From: Levilactobacillus senmaizukei DSM 21775 = NBRC 103853 | GTDB taxonomy: Bacteria > Bacillota > Bacilli > Lactobacillales > Lactobacillaceae | Reading direction: 5' to 3' | Assembly (NCBI RefSeq): GCF_001592085.1 | Contig: NZ_BCWD01000012.1 | Location: 1-64,000, forward strand | Length of the DNA stretch: 64,000 bases | Program-made: the position numbers and the translations under genes | Shown here: piece by piece, positions 1 through 9,622 of the stretch | How the letters are laid out: every line of letters starts with the position of its first letter | How positions within the stretch are numbered: position 1 is the first letter of the stretch | Notes under the pieces: model-generated | What the model saw: the letters and a program-made list of their open reading frames with translations, nothing else | Told to the model about the DNA's origin: nothing | The model's database searches: none

Positions 1-588
1 AACGATAAGAGAGTCATCGAGTTCTGCATCTAATTCTTCACGTTGAGGGAAGCGGGTAAGGGAACCTTCCAGCTTGTCAGCGTCGAATTGGACGTATTGT
101 GGACGGCCAACAACGGCTTCCACAGCACCCTTGATAACTGGCATGTCCTTAGACTTTTCACGTACGGAGATGACTTGGCCAACTTCGACTTCGTATGAAG
201 GGATGTCAACGCGCTTGCCATCAACGGTGATGTGACCATGGTTAACCAATTGACGAGCTTGGCGACGAGTCGTTGCCAAACCTAAGCGGTAAACCACGTT
301 GTCAAGACGACGTTCGAGCAAGATCATGAAGTTGGTCCCATGGGTACCTTCCTTGATCTTACCAGCACGCTTGAACAAGTTGAAGAATTGACGTTCAGTC
401 ATGCCGTAAGTGAACCGGAGCTTTTGCTTTTCACGCAATTGCGTACCGTATTCAGATAACTTTTGACGACGACCTTGACCATGATCACCAGGTGCGTAGG
501 GACGACGGTTTAATTCTTTACCAGTGCCGGAAAGGGATACCCCTAAACGACGGGAAATACGCCAGCTTGGGCCAGTGTAACGAGACAT
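1..588 (-). CDS. rpsD: 30S ribosomal protein S4 (3' end cut by window)
   Basis: S4 binds 16S rRNA and nucleates assembly of the 30S subunit body. Reading from the ATG at 588, the protein starts [10 protein letters not shown] and continues with the S4 core ([29 protein letters not shown]) and the S4 RNA-binding domain ([27 protein letters not shown]). 196 codons are visible; the family is about 200 residues, so only about five residues lie beyond the left edge. A GGAGGAAC ribosome binding site precedes the start by a few bases. The gene is monocistronic here with its own promoter at 773-802 and a long leader (589-765), a set-up known for S4 autoregulation in Firmicutes. Very sure of identity. 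Confidence 0.97.
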   Translation of the reverse strand, partial: MSRYTGPSWRISRRLGVSLSGTGKELNRRPYAPGDHGQGRRQKLSEYGTQLREKQKLRFTYGMTERQFFNLFKRAGKIKEGTHGTNFMILLERRLDNVVYRLGLATTRRQARQLVNHGHITVDGKRVDIPSYEVEVGQVISVREKSKDMPVIKGAVEAVVGRPQYVQFDADKLEGSLTRFPQREELDAELDDSLIV

Positions 589-765
589 AGATAGTTCCTC
601 CAATAAAATAAGTTATTTGGAGTAAAATAAGCTGTTTATAAGTTTAGTATTCGTGCAGATTGCTTTGCAGGTTTCACCGTATGCAGCCGCAGGTTACTTC
701 CTGAACCAATGTAACGGCAACAATCTGTTGACGAGCTTACCACTTATCGCTGCATTATTTTACAC
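589..765 (-). promoter_or_regulatory. rpsD 5' leader, probable S4 autoregulatory RNA
   Basis: The promoter at 773-802 implies an untranslated leader of about 175 nt before rpsD. It can fold: bases 721-727 (CAATCTG on +) pair with 656-662 (CAGATTG on +) to close a domain, and inside it a short GTTAC/GTAAC hairpin and repeated AACCTGC/GCAGGTT elements could form a branched or pseudoknotted fold. Firmicutes rpsD genes are known to be repressed by S4 binding their own leader. The pairing is seen; the regulatory role is inferred. Confidence 0.55.
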
Positions 766-772
766 AAACTCC

Positions 773-802
773 ATTATACCCAGATTAGTTAGGCTTTGTC
801 AA
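773..802 (-). promoter_or_regulatory. rpsD promoter
   Basis: On the minus strand a perfect -35 TTGACA (797-802) and perfect -10 TATAAT (773-778) are 18 bp apart. The -35 box lies inside the last codons of the upstream sulfoxide reductase gene. Confidence 0.85.
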
Positions 803-1259
803 TGTGTGACAATAAAACAGCTGCAAATTTTTCCAGAATGGCTTGATCAGCCGTGGTGAACCGTCCCTTAAGTGGGGAGTCGATATCCATGACGCCCAGT
901 TTAGTGCCATCTTTTAAGGTCAGTGGCACCACAATTTCAGCGTTGCTGGCCGAATCGCAGGCAATATGACCGGGGAATTGATGAACGTCCGGGACCAGTT
1001 GAGTGGTTTGGGTAGCTAGGGCCGTCCCGCACACCCCGTTGTTGTTTTCGATGTGGACACAGGCCACATTTCCCTGAAAGGGCCCCAGGATCAGATCGTC
1101 GGTATCCGGTTGGTAAAGATAGAATCCCGACCAGTTGATGTCGGTCAGAGTTTGCATCAATAGTGCGGAGGCATTGGCTAGATTAGCCACTAAATTGGTT
1201 TCCCCATGAAGTAGGGCGTCGAGCTGGTCGTTAATAATCGGATTAATTGGTTCACTCAT
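789..1259 (-). CDS. msrC: Free methionine-(R)-sulfoxide reductase (GAF domain)
   Basis: A 156-residue single GAF-domain protein of the fRMsr family (E. coli MsrC/YebR, Bacillus YtsP), which reduces free methionine-R-sulfoxide in the cytoplasm using thioredoxin. The three family cysteines are present at residues 67 (VACVHI), 77 (GVCGTA) and 101 (HIACDS), and the SGFYLY and GVMDIDSP segments are typical. ATG start with GGAGG about 9 nt upstream. It is divergent from ezrA and runs toward rpsD, whose promoter overlaps its last codons. Identity is by motif pattern; the symbol follows E. coli usage. Confidence 0.88.
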   Translation of the reverse strand: MSEPINPIINDQLDALLHGETNLVANLANASALLMQTLTDINWSGFYLYQPDTDDLILGPFQGNVACVHIENNNGVCGTALATQTTQLVPDVHQFPGHIACDSASNAEIVVPLTLKDGTKLGVMDIDSPLKGRFTTADQAILEKFAAVLLSHIDKA

Positions 1260-1354
1260 GAAAAGGCCTCCAAATTTTTTGTCATTCTGATTCGCTCATA
1301 GCGAAAAACGTTCAGTGAATCCCGAAAACCTAGTGAAGCGTAGGCGTCACTTAT

Positions 1355-1362
1355 GCTATAAT
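1355..1362 (+). promoter_or_regulatory. ezrA promoter (extended -10)
   Basis: TGC followed by a perfect TATAAT at 1357-1362. No good -35 is seen at the proper distance, so this is read as an extended -10 promoter. It leaves an untranslated leader of about 80 nt before ezrA. Confidence 0.55.
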
Positions 1363-1446
1363 CGAAATTAGATTAAATTGTAAAATGAACGACGCTTTTT
1401 TGCAACTTGTTAGCGTTTTTAAAAGCGGATGAAGGATGGGGTCAAA

Positions 1447-3177
1447 ATGATTGGTGTGCTAATTGGAATCGTTATTCTGGCGATTATCGTCTACCTGGGC
1501 GTACTCGCTTACCAGCAACGGGTACGGAAACAGGTGGCAGCCCTCACCACTAAGAAAGAATCCATGATGACCATCCCCTTAGCGGATGAAATTAAATTAG
1601 TGGGGGAGATGAGCCTAACTGGCCATTCTCTTGAAAATTACGAAGACTTACAGGCGGATTATACGGATATTAAAGAGAATCGGTTTGAACGAATTGACCA
1701 ACAATTGAGCCAGTTAACCGATGATTCTCGGGGGATTAATTTACCCCAACTACGACAGTCCTTAAATAAGGTGACCCAGTTAGTTGATGAGACCGACGAG
1801 TTAATCCAATCCGTTCAAGCTGACTTGGCCAATCTGCAAGAGGTGGACAAGCAACATCGTCAGGCCGTCCATGAATTAGAGCAAAAGTATCAGGGACTCC
1901 GTAAGACCCTGTTGGCTAAGAATTTTGCCTTTGGCCCCAGCATTGACCAGCTCGAAGAACGGCTCAGTCAATTGGAAGATGATTTTGATACCTTTACCCA
2001 GCTGACTAAAGAAGGGGACCACGAGCGGGCAGCAGATGTCCTCGAACAGTTGAAGGAAGATACCAGTATTCTTGATGACTTGATTGCCGATATTCCGCCA
2101 TTGTACAGGGACTTAACGGTGACCTATCCTGATCAGGTTAAAGAGTTAAAGAGTGGATACCAACAACTCAGCGATCAGCATTATCACTTCGGTGAAATGA
2201 ACTTACCTGATCTGATTCAAAAGATTGAGGGCCGGATCAACGAGAACTTGGCGACCCTGAAGGATTTACGTCCCGAGGATGCTCAGGTGGTTAACGACCG
2301 GATTGCCAATCAGATTGATCAGGTCTACGACTTGATGCAGACTGAGCTTGATGCGAAGGCCCCAGTGACGGCTAATCTAGATGGTGTGGCTAAGTTTATT
2401 GCCCACGCCCAGAACCAAAGTCATACCTTACTTAATGAACTTGACCGGCTCGGTCAGAACTACACCTTGGACCATCAAGAATTGGAAACTGCCCGCGAAC
2501 TTAATGAGCAGATTCGGACGATTGATGGTATTTACCAGGCGGACGTTCAGGCCATTGCCGACAAACAAGCTACATATTCTCAAATCTTGGAACATCAGGA
2601 ACATCAAAATAAAGATCTCACTCAGATTGAAGAACAACAGGGGCAAATTCTGAAGAGCGTGGCTGGTCTGGTCGATGAGGAACGGCAAGCCCGCGAAACG
2701 CTACAACAATTCGACTTTAACCTGCACAGTCTCCGTCGTCAGGTGGAGAATCTTAATTTACCCGGGATTCCCCAAACTTACCTGGACTATTTCTTCGTGG
2801 TTCGTGATGAGGTGGCGCAACTGGCTACTGACATGGATCAGCCGCAGATCGACATGGAACGCATCACCAAGCAATTGCTGATTATCCAGACCGACCTAGA
2901 TACCCTAAAGGAGAAGACTGAGGACTTGATTGATAGCTCGCAGTTGGCCGAGCAGTTGTTGCAGTATGCCAATCGCTATCAAGTCAGTCACGAAGACGTG
3001 GCGACCGCCAGCAAGAAGGCGTCGCAGCTCTTCGAAAAAGACTTTCAGTATGCTCAAGCATTGGAAACCATTGCCACCGTCCTGGATGAAGTTGAACCTG
3101 GATCGTACAAGCGCCTAGAGGATGCCTATTACAATCGTAAGGGAACCCAAAAGCCAGAGAAAAAGCCAGCTGAATAA
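1447..3177 (+). CDS. ezrA: Septation ring formation regulator EzrA
   Basis: EzrA is a membrane-anchored negative regulator of FtsZ ring formation that also takes part in the divisome and in cell-wall machinery recruitment in low-GC Gram-positives. The 576-residue protein begins with one N-terminal membrane helix (about residues 2-21), then is almost wholly predicted coiled coil, rich in Q, L, E and D, as in the spectrin-like EzrA fold; family length is about 560-580. The ATG at 1447 is preferred over the in-frame ATG at 1429 because AAGGATGGGG sits properly upstream and the membrane helix starts immediately, as in homologues. Followed by a strong terminator. Neighbour of nifS-thiI as in other lactobacilli. 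Confidence 0.93.
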   Translation: MIGVLIGIVILAIIVYLGVLAYQQRVRKQVAALTTKKESMMTIPLADEIKLVGEMSLTGHSLENYEDLQADYTDIKENRFERIDQQLSQLTDDSRGINLPQLRQSLNKVTQLVDETDELIQSVQADLANLQEVDKQHRQAVHELEQKYQGLRKTLLAKNFAFGPSIDQLEERLSQLEDDFDTFTQLTKEGDHERAADVLEQLKEDTSILDDLIADIPPLYRDLTVTYPDQVKELKSGYQQLSDQHYHFGEMNLPDLIQKIEGRINENLATLKDLRPEDAQVVNDRIANQIDQVYDLMQTELDAKAPVTANLDGVAKFIAHAQNQSHTLLNELDRLGQNYTLDHQELETARELNEQIRTIDGIYQADVQAIADKQATYSQILEHQEHQNKDLTQIEEQQGQILKSVAGLVDEERQARETLQQFDFNLHSLRRQVENLNLPGIPQTYLDYFFVVRDEVAQLATDMDQPQIDMERITKQLLIIQTDLDTLKEKTEDLIDSSQLAEQLLQYANRYQVSHEDVATASKKASQLFEKDFQYAQALETIATVLDEVEPGSYKRLEDAYYNRKGTQKPEKKPAE

Positions 3178-3185
3178 GCATGAGT

Positions 3186-3223
3186 AACGAGGTGGGACCA
3201 TTGAGTCGGCGCCTCGTTTTTTT
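3186..3223 (+). terminator. Terminator after ezrA
   Basis: AACGAGG pairs with CCTCGTT, followed by a run of seven T. Confidence 0.85.
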
Positions 3224-3256
3224 GTGACGGGACCGGTTTTGCCCGAACAACAGGAC

Positions 3257-3285
3257 TTGTGGTTAAGAACATTTGTGTTTATAAT
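3257..3285 (+). promoter_or_regulatory. Promoter of the desulfurase-thiI operon
   Basis: -35 TTGTGG (3257-3262), 17-bp spacer, perfect -10 TATAAT (3280-3285). Confidence 0.8.
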
Positions 3286-3338
3286 GAAAAAGAATTTCTA
3301 TCGGAGTCGAACCAATAGAATAGATAAGAGGGTTCTGT

Positions 3339-4484
3339 ATGATTTATTTTGATAATAGTGCAACGACTAAGCCCGCGCCGGCCGTCGTTGATACGTATGC
3401 CAAAGTGAGTGCTAACTACTGGGGAAACCCATCTAGCCTGCATAATTTTGGTGAGCAAGCCTTCAATTTACTGGAGCAGTCTCGCCAGCAAATTGCCGAT
3501 TTGGTGGGGGCGTCGCTGAGTGAAATTTTGTTCACTAGTGGTGGTACCGAAGGTGATAACTGGGCCATCAAGGGTACAGCGATGAAGAAACGGGAATTTG
3601 GCAACCATTTGATTACGACTGAGGTTGAACATCCAGCCGTTCACAATTCCATGGAGCAATTAAAGCAATTGGGGTTTGAGGTTACCTATCTGCCTGTTGA
3701 CGAAAACGGCCGGGTCTCCGCAGCCGACCTGCGGGCCGCTATTCGTCCAAGTACGATTTTGGTTTCAACCATGGCCATCAATAACGAAATTGGGGCCGTG
3801 CAACCCTTGGCAGAAATTGCGGATGTCTTACGGGACTTTCCTAAGATTCACTGGCATATCGATGCCGTGCAAGGAATCGGGAAGGGTCTGTTCAAGCAGA
3901 TCTTTAACGATCGCGTGGACTTCGTGACCTTCTCCGGTCATAAGTTCCATGCGCCACGAGGCATTGGTTTTATGTACAAACGTCAAGGCCGGATGATCGC
4001 GCCATTAATGGCCGGTGGTGGTCAAGAGCGCGATTTGCGTTCCGGGACCGAAAACTTACCAGCAATCGCCGCGATGGCTAAGGCCATGCGACTACTGTTG
4101 GAAGATGAAGAGGCCAAGGTTAAGCAACAACGTGAGATTCGGTTAGCCATCTTGCAGCATGTTGAAAAATTTTCGAATGTGACGATCTTCTCGAAGGACT
4201 TACCAGTCTTTGCCCCACACATTCTGTGTTTTGCCATCGCCGGTGTCCGCGGGGAAACGATTGTCCACGCTTTTGAGCAACATGATATTTACATTTCGAC
4301 CACGAGTGCCTGTTCATCCAAGAAACACGTCGAATCTAGCACTCTGCAGGTCATGAAAATTGATGATGGCCTTGCCACGAGTGCGGTGCGGATCTCATTG
4401 GACGAGCATAACACGATGGCCGAAGCTGAGAAATTTAACCAAGTCTTTGATGAACTGTACACGGAGTTCGCTAAGCTAAGCTAA
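3339..4484 (+). CDS. nifS: Cysteine desulfurase (NifS/IscS class)
   Basis: A pyridoxal-phosphate enzyme that takes sulfur from cysteine as an enzyme-bound persulfide. The 381-residue protein has the cofactor-binding TSGGTEGDN loop, the Schiff-base lysine in SGHKFH (K202) and the catalytic cysteine in SACSSKK (C325) on the long mobile loop of class I desulfurases. It lies 20 bp upstream of thiI, so its sulfur most likely goes to ThiI for tRNA 4-thiouridine, the same pairing as NifZ-ThiI of Bacillus. ATG start with a GAGGG ribosome binding site. Calling it IscS, NifS or NifZ is a naming choice; no iron-sulfur scaffold gene is adjacent. Confidence 0.93.
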   Translation: MIYFDNSATTKPAPAVVDTYAKVSANYWGNPSSLHNFGEQAFNLLEQSRQQIADLVGASLSEILFTSGGTEGDNWAIKGTAMKKREFGNHLITTEVEHPAVHNSMEQLKQLGFEVTYLPVDENGRVSAADLRAAIRPSTILVSTMAINNEIGAVQPLAEIADVLRDFPKIHWHIDAVQGIGKGLFKQIFNDRVDFVTFSGHKFHAPRGIGFMYKRQGRMIAPLMAGGGQERDLRSGTENLPAIAAMAKAMRLLLEDEEAKVKQQREIRLAILQHVEKFSNVTIFSKDLPVFAPHILCFAIAGVRGETIVHAFEQHDIYISTTSACSSKKHVESSTLQVMKIDDGLATSAVRISLDEHNTMAEAEKFNQVFDELYTEFAKLS

Positions 4485-4504
4485 ACGACGAAAGGGGTCG
4501 CGGA

Positions 4505-5722
4505 ATGAAATACAGCGAAATCATGGTACGCTATGGCGAGTTGTCGACGAAGGGTAAGAATAAGAAGGACTTCATCAAGCAACTCGGTCACAACGTCCGC
4601 AAAGCCTTACAACAATTCGACGATGTCGAAGTTAAGGCGCAACACGACCGGCTACACGTCACCCTAAACGGCGCAGATTCTGCCGCCGTGATGGACCGAT
4701 TGGGCGGCGTCTTCGGTATTGAGAATTTTTCACCTTCCGTTAAGGTGGAAAAGGATATCGACGCCATCAAGGCGACAGCCTTGGCCATGGTCAAGGAAAT
4801 CTTTAAACCGGGCATGACGTTTAAGATCAACACGCGTCGCCAGGACAAAGCCTTCGAATACGATACCAACCATTTGAATGATTTGCTTGGAGGCTACATC
4901 TTAGAGAATGTTCCGGGCATTCAAGTTAAAATGAAAAAGCCCGATCTTACCTTACGAGTTGAGGTGCGGATGAACGGGGTCTTCTTGTCTGGTCAAACTA
5001 TCCAAGGAGCCGGGGGCCTGCCGGTTGGAACGGGTGGTAAAGCCGTAATGATGCTTTCTGGGGGGATTGATTCGCCGGTCGCTTCATATTACGCCATGCG
5101 TCGGGGGGTTAAGTTGGATATGGTGCATTTCTTCAGTCCGCCATACACCTCGGAGCAAGCCCTAGCTAAGGCTAAGGAATTGACCGCCCGAATGGCCGGT
5201 TACTCCGGTGGCATTCAGTTTATCCAGGTGCCGTTCACGAAGATCCAAGAGACCATTAAGGAACAGGTGCCAGAGGGTTACCTGATGACCATTCAACGAC
5301 GGCTAATGTTGCGCTTAACGGCCGCTATCGCCGAGATGCGGCATGCTAAGGGGATTTTTAACGGTGAATCGTTGGGCCAAGTGGCTTCACAGACGCTGGA
5401 AAGCATGATGGCCATTAACGATGTGACCACAATGCCAATCTTACGACCACTGTTGTCGATGGATAAGACGGAAATTATCAAGGTTGCCGAAGACATCGAC
5501 ACCTACGACCTGTCTATCCTGCCGTACGAAGACTGCTGTACCATTTTCACGCCGCCAGCACCAAAGACGCGGCCTGATTTGGAAAAGTCGCGGAAGTATG
5601 AAAAGTATATCGACGTTGAGGGCCTGATGAAGGAAGCCCTGGACGGCATCACGATTACGGATATCCGGCCAAACGATAAGTTCTTGAACCAAAACGAGGA
5701 CGTTTTCGCGGAGCTGCTTTAA
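4505..5722 (+). CDS. thiI: tRNA sulfurtransferase ThiI
   Basis: ThiI adenylates U8 of tRNA and replaces its oxygen with sulfur (4-thiouridine). The 405-residue protein has an N-terminal ferredoxin-like/THUMP domain (about residues 1-165) and a PP-loop ATP pyrophosphatase domain with the SGGIDSP signature at about 185-191. The C-terminal rhodanese domain of E. coli ThiI is absent, as is usual in Gram-positives, so persulfide transfer must come directly from the adjacent desulfurase. Start ATG with AAAGGGG upstream. Second gene of the operon and followed by a strong terminator. Confidence 0.95.
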   Translation: MKYSEIMVRYGELSTKGKNKKDFIKQLGHNVRKALQQFDDVEVKAQHDRLHVTLNGADSAAVMDRLGGVFGIENFSPSVKVEKDIDAIKATALAMVKEIFKPGMTFKINTRRQDKAFEYDTNHLNDLLGGYILENVPGIQVKMKKPDLTLRVEVRMNGVFLSGQTIQGAGGLPVGTGGKAVMMLSGGIDSPVASYYAMRRGVKLDMVHFFSPPYTSEQALAKAKELTARMAGYSGGIQFIQVPFTKIQETIKEQVPEGYLMTIQRRLMLRLTAAIAEMRHAKGIFNGESLGQVASQTLESMMAINDVTTMPILRPLLSMDKTEIIKVAEDIDTYDLSILPYEDCCTIFTPPAPKTRPDLEKSRKYEKYIDVEGLMKEALDGITITDIRPNDKFLNQNEDVFAELL

Positions 5723-5737
5723 TCAATCAATGCTCAA

Positions 5738-5766
5738 GGATCTGGCCTAGCGCCGGGTCCTTTTTG
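5738..5766 (+). terminator. Terminator after thiI
   Basis: A 10-bp stem (AGGATCTGGC with GCCGGGTCCT, including G-U pairs) with a 5-nt loop and a T run. Confidence 0.85.
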
Positions 5767-5816
5767 GATTGGTGGGCCGGTAGATAGAGTTTTTTGGCTT
5801 TTTCGATGAAAACGCT

Positions 5817-5846
5817 TGTCAGGCCAGGGGGCAATGCGCGATAATT
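5817..5846 (+). promoter_or_regulatory. tpx promoter
   Basis: -35 TTGTCA (5817-5822), 18-bp spacer, -10 GATAAT (5841-5846). Confidence 0.65.
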
Positions 5847-5897
5847 AAGCTAATGATCGGTGGAAGCCGGTTAATCAATTTGAAGGGGTTGATCTGC

Positions 5898-6410
5898 GTG
5901 GAAGTATCATGGCGCGGCGACAAGATGGCTCTCTCTGGGACTGTCCCAGACGTAGGAGACCAATTACCAAAGTTTAAACTGTTTGATCAGAGCAATGCCA
6001 AGGTCAAGACGGCTAATTTGATTGGCAAGGTTGCTTTGATTAGTGTTGTTCCAGACTTGGCAACACCAGTTTGCACCCTGCAAACTCGCAAGTTTATTCA
6101 GCAGGCGGATCACTACCCAGACGCTAAATTCCTGACGGTTTCGAACAATACTATTGCGGAACAAACCGGTTGGTGCGCGGCTCAAGGCGTGGAGAACGTT
6201 GACTTATTATCCGATGAAGAACTCTCCTTCGGTTACGAAATGGGTCTGTACGTTCCCAACGCCGGGAACCTGGCACGGTCAATCTGGATCATTGATGATA
6301 CTGGTAAGGTAACTTATCGGGAAATTGTTAGCGAACAAACTGACGAACCAAACTACCTGGCAGCCATTGAGGCACTGGAAAAGTTGGTTTCACGAGTTGA
6401 CGCTGACTAA
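5898..6410 (+). CDS. tpx: Thiol peroxidase Tpx
   Basis: An atypical 2-Cys peroxiredoxin that reduces peroxides with electrons from thioredoxin. With the GTG start at 5898 the protein has 170 residues; peroxidatic Cys59 sits in TPVCTLQTRKF and resolving Cys93 in WCAAQG, the same spacing as C61/C95 of E. coli Tpx. The GTG is chosen over an in-frame ATG at 5853 because AAGGGG lies 9 nt upstream and the N-terminus then aligns with the family (EVSWRGDKMAL). Monocistronic; the valS promoter overlaps its last codons. Confidence 0.92.
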   Translation: MEVSWRGDKMALSGTVPDVGDQLPKFKLFDQSNAKVKTANLIGKVALISVVPDLATPVCTLQTRKFIQQADHYPDAKFLTVSNNTIAEQTGWCAAQGVENVDLLSDEELSFGYEMGLYVPNAGNLARSIWIIDDTGKVTYREIVSEQTDEPNYLAAIEALEKLVSRVDAD

Positions 6411-6425
6411 ATAATTGAGTACACT
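6397..6425 (+). promoter_or_regulatory. valS promoter, overlapping tpx 3' end
   Basis: -35 TTGACG (6397-6402) is formed by tpx codons just before its stop; 17-bp spacer; -10 TACACT (6420-6425). Transcription would start near 6432, at the 5' side of the T-box stem I. Confidence 0.7.
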
Positions 6426-6431
6426 ATTAAA

Positions 6432-6666
6432 AAGTGGCGTTGATCAAGTCAGTAGCGCTAGTGGGATTGCTTAGAGAGCCGGGATTGCTGGGAACCGGTC
6501 AAACCACTGGGGTGAATGTAGCTTGGGAGCCGAAGGACTGAATTTGAGTAAGTCCTGTCCGGAGCACACTCCGTTAACAAAGAAGTTAAGTGGGGCTTGA
6601 ACGCCCAATTTAGGTGGTACCGCGAAGAGACTTCGTCCTAATGATTTTAGGAGGAAGTCTTTTTTT
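6432..6666 (+). ncRNA. T-box leader of valS (Val specifier GUA)
   Basis: A T-box riboswitch that reads uncharged tRNA-Val. The conserved T-box AGGTGGTACCGCG lies at 6612-6624; its UGGU bulge (6615-6618) fits a tRNA with discriminator A, as in tRNA-Val. In stem I the loop-E elements AGTA (6451-6454) and GAA (6514-6516) are present, and GTA at 6518-6520, one base after GAA and followed by a purine, reads as a valine specifier codon. The leader ends in an intrinsic terminator (6628-6666) whose 5' arm follows the T-box directly. Confidence 0.93.
6628..6666 (+). terminator. T-box-controlled terminator before valS
   Basis: AGACTTCxxCCTAA pairs with TTTAGGxxGAAGTCT, followed by a long T run; mutually exclusive with the antiterminator that uses the T-box. 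Confidence 0.88.
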
Positions 6667-6711
6667 GTGCGTTTTGCCACAGACTTCGATGTCAAGAAAG
6701 GAATTGAAAAT

Positions 6712-9378
6712 ATGGCAGATAAAGAAGTTGACATGGCCACCAAGTATGACCCGACTGCGATTGAGGCAGGCCGGTATCAGACTTGGTTGGACGAAGATGT
6801 ATTCAAACCCAGTGGGGACCAAAAGGCAACCCCGTATTCAATCGTTATTCCACCGCCAAATGTTACTGGTAAGCTGCATTTAGGCCATGCTTGGGACACG
6901 ACCCTGCAAGATATGATTATTCGCCAGAAGCGGATGCAGGGGTTCGATACGCTCTGGTTACCAGGGATGGACCATGCCGGGATTGCGACGCAAGCTAAGG
7001 TTGAAGCCAAGTTGCGTGAACAAGGTATTTCCCGTTATGACCTAGGTCGTGAGGGTTTCATCAAGAAGGTTTGGGAATGGAAGGACGAATATGCCGCAAC
7101 CATTCACCAACAGTGGTCCAAGCTGGGCCTGTCCCTTGACTACTCACGGGAGCGTTTTACGCTGGATGATGGGTTATCGGATGCCGTGAAGAAGGTCTTC
7201 GTAACCCTGTATAAGAAGGGCCTGATCTACCGAGGCGAGTACATCATTAACTGGGATCCGCAAGCCCGGACCGCTCTTTCTGATATCGAAGTTATTCACA
7301 AGGATGACAAAGGGGCCTTTTATCACGTGAAGTACCCATTTGCCGATCCGGACTTTACCTTCAATGGCGAACATTACATTGAAATTGCCACGACTCGTCC
7401 CGAAACGATGATGGGGGATACGGCCGTTGCCGTTAACCCTGGTGATGAACGCTATAAGGCGCTGGTAGGCAAAGAAGTTGTGTTGCCATTAGCCGACCGG
7501 AATATTCCAATCATCGCCGACCAATATGTTGATCCTGAATTTGGGACGGGGATGGTGAAGATTACGCCGGCCCATGACCCAAATGACTTCTTAGTGGGTA
7601 ACCGGCATGACTTGCCACGGATTAACACCATGAACGAAGACGCTTCGATGAACGACAAGGCCGGCAAGTACGCCGGTATGGACCGTTTCGACGCACGTAA
7701 GGCCATGGTTGTCGACTTGGATGCCCAGGGCTTGATGTTGAAGATTGACCCAATTGTGCACTCCGTTGGTCATTCCGAACGGACCGGGGTTCAGGTTGAA
7801 GCCCGGCTCTCGACACAATGGTTCGTGAAGATGAAGCCATTGGCCGAGGAAGCCGTTAAGAACCAGTCCGGTGACAACGCTGTTGACTTTGTTCCCGAAC
7901 GATTCGAACATACCTTTACGCAATGGATGGATAACGTTCATGACTGGGTTATTTCTCGGCAGCTTTGGTGGGGTCATCGGATCCCAGCCTGGTACAACAA
8001 GCAAACGGGTGAGGTTTACGTTGATACGGAAGCCCCTAAGGATCCAGAAAACTGGGAACGAGATCCTGACGTCTTGGACACCTGGTTCTCCAGTGCTCTG
8101 TGGCCATTCTCCACGATGGGTTGGCCCGATGAAAACAGTGCCGATTACAAGCGTTACTTCCCAACTGACACTTTGGTTACGGGTTATGACATCATCTTCT
8201 TCTGGGTTTCTCGGATGATCTTCCAAAGTCTGGAATTTACGGGTAAACGGCCATTTAAGCACGTGCTGTTACACGGCTTGATTCGTGATGAAGAGGGTCG
8301 TAAGATGAGTAAGTCCCTGGGTAACGGGATTGACCCAATGGATGTGATCGATAAGTATGGTGCCGATGCCTTACGGTGGTTCCTGTCCACCGGTTCGACG
8401 GCCGGGCAAGACGTTCGTTTCAGCTACGAGAAGATGGACTCCGCTTGGAACTTCATTAACAAGATCTGGAATGCTAGTCGGTTTGTCATCATGAACTTGG
8501 GTGAAAATACCAAGCCAGTGGTGCCTGCCGAAAGCAAATGGGACCTAACGGATCGCTGGATTCTGAGCCGATTGAATGACACGGTTAAGCATGTTACCGA
8601 AATGTTCGACAAGTTCGAATTTGGTGAAGCGGGCCGGGCCCTTTACAACTTTATCTGGAACGACTTCTGTGACTGGTATATTGAAATGAGTAAGGAAGTC
8701 CTGACCGGTGATGATGCCGCTGCCAAGGCAACCAAGCAGGATCTGTTGGCCTACGTTTTAGACCAAACGCTACGCTTATTGCAACCGATTATGCCATTCG
8801 TTACTGAGGCCATCTGGCAAGCCATGCCACATGACGGTCAATCTTTAGTGACCGCCGCTTACCCAGTGGCCCATGCTGAATTCGATAACCCAACGGCCGA
8901 AAGTGAAATGACCAGTCTAATTGACTTGATCAAGGCCGTTCGGAATATCCGTGCGGAAGCCAATGCACCAATGTCCACGCCAATTGACCTACAGATCAAG
9001 ACGAGTGACGCCCACTTGCAAAGGGTCTTCGAGAATAACCGGGACTACATCGACCGGTTTGTTCACCCGAAGGACTTCGCCATTGGTGCCGACCTCGTGG
9101 CGCCTAAGTTGGCCATGACCAGTGTGATCACGGATGCGGAAGTTTCCGTACCGTTGGCTGAATTGGTGGACTTGAACGACGAAGCTCAACGCTTAGACAA
9201 GGAAGTTGCCAAGTACACGGCCGAAGTTGACCGGGCAACCAAGAAACTTGGGAACGAACGCTTCGTGGCGAACGCACCGGAAGAGGTCGTGGCCGCCGAA
9301 CGTGAAAAACAAGCGGATAACGAAAAGAAGTTAGCTGCAATCAAACAACGATTAACTGAAATCAAAGCCCAACTTTAA
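6712..9378 (+). CDS. valS: Valyl-tRNA synthetase
   Basis: Class I synthetase that charges tRNA-Val. The 888-residue protein carries the HIGH motif as HLGH (residues 56-59, after PPPNVTGK), the KMSKS loop (531-535), an inserted CP1 editing domain with [10 protein letters not shown], and the C-terminal coiled-coil tRNA-binding arm (about 820-888) special to ValRS. The ATG at 6712 is chosen because AAAGGA lies at proper distance; upstream in-frame codons lie in the T-box terminator. Controlled by the preceding T-box. Confidence 0.97.
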   Translation: MADKEVDMATKYDPTAIEAGRYQTWLDEDVFKPSGDQKATPYSIVIPPPNVTGKLHLGHAWDTTLQDMIIRQKRMQGFDTLWLPGMDHAGIATQAKVEAKLREQGISRYDLGREGFIKKVWEWKDEYAATIHQQWSKLGLSLDYSRERFTLDDGLSDAVKKVFVTLYKKGLIYRGEYIINWDPQARTALSDIEVIHKDDKGAFYHVKYPFADPDFTFNGEHYIEIATTRPETMMGDTAVAVNPGDERYKALVGKEVVLPLADRNIPIIADQYVDPEFGTGMVKITPAHDPNDFLVGNRHDLPRINTMNEDASMNDKAGKYAGMDRFDARKAMVVDLDAQGLMLKIDPIVHSVGHSERTGVQVEARLSTQWFVKMKPLAEEAVKNQSGDNAVDFVPERFEHTFTQWMDNVHDWVISRQLWWGHRIPAWYNKQTGEVYVDTEAPKDPENWERDPDVLDTWFSSALWPFSTMGWPDENSADYKRYFPTDTLVTGYDIIFFWVSRMIFQSLEFTGKRPFKHVLLHGLIRDEEGRKMSKSLGNGIDPMDVIDKYGADALRWFLSTGSTAGQDVRFSYEKMDSAWNFINKIWNASRFVIMNLGENTKPVVPAESKWDLTDRWILSRLNDTVKHVTEMFDKFEFGEAGRALYNFIWNDFCDWYIEMSKEVLTGDDAAAKATKQDLLAYVLDQTLRLLQPIMPFVTEAIWQAMPHDGQSLVTAAYPVAHAEFDNPTAESEMTSLIDLIKAVRNIRAEANAPMSTPIDLQIKTSDAHLQRVFENNRDYIDRFVHPKDFAIGADLVAPKLAMTSVITDAEVSVPLAELVDLNDEAQRLDKEVAKYTAEVDRATKKLGNERFVANAPEEVVAAEREKQADNEKKLAAIKQRLTEIKAQL

Positions 9379-9390
9379 TGTGGGAAAACG

Positions 9391-9422
9391 AAAGAGCCTG
9401 GGGCAAAACCCCAGGCTCTTTT
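9391..9422 (+). terminator. Terminator after valS
   Basis: A perfect 13-bp stem (AAAGAGCCTGGGG/CCCCAGGCTCTTT) with a CAAAA loop and T residues. The 200 bases from here to folC hold no gene. Confidence 0.9.
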
Positions 9423-9582
9423 GCTTGGCCATTTTATGTAAATAGACGTTAGCAAGCAGCCGGGACCGCCTAAAGCTGATCAGTAACCAGGCTAAAAGCA
9501 GACGCTTTGGGCGTTCAACCAGACGGTTTGTTGGCTAACCCCGTTTCGTTCACTTTCTTTTTTCGTCGTTCGCCAGGAAGTC

Positions 9583-9591
9583 TGCTACACT
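9583..9591 (+). promoter_or_regulatory. Possible folC promoter (extended -10)
   Basis: TGC followed by TACACT at 9586-9591; no clear -35 box is seen. Confidence 0.4.
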
Positions 9592-9622
9592 GGATAACAG
9601 AAGCTTGACGGGAGGTTTTAGA

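Noticed and set aside
653-859. Plus-strand reading frame across the rpsD leader
   Set aside because: No ribosome binding site, overlaps the rpsD leader, promoter and the end of the sulfoxide reductase gene on the other strand; no protein family resemblance.
7591-8262. Long minus-strand frame of 223 codons inside valS
   Set aside because: Wholly inside valS on the opposite strand, with low-complexity composition and no ribosome binding site; a coding shadow.
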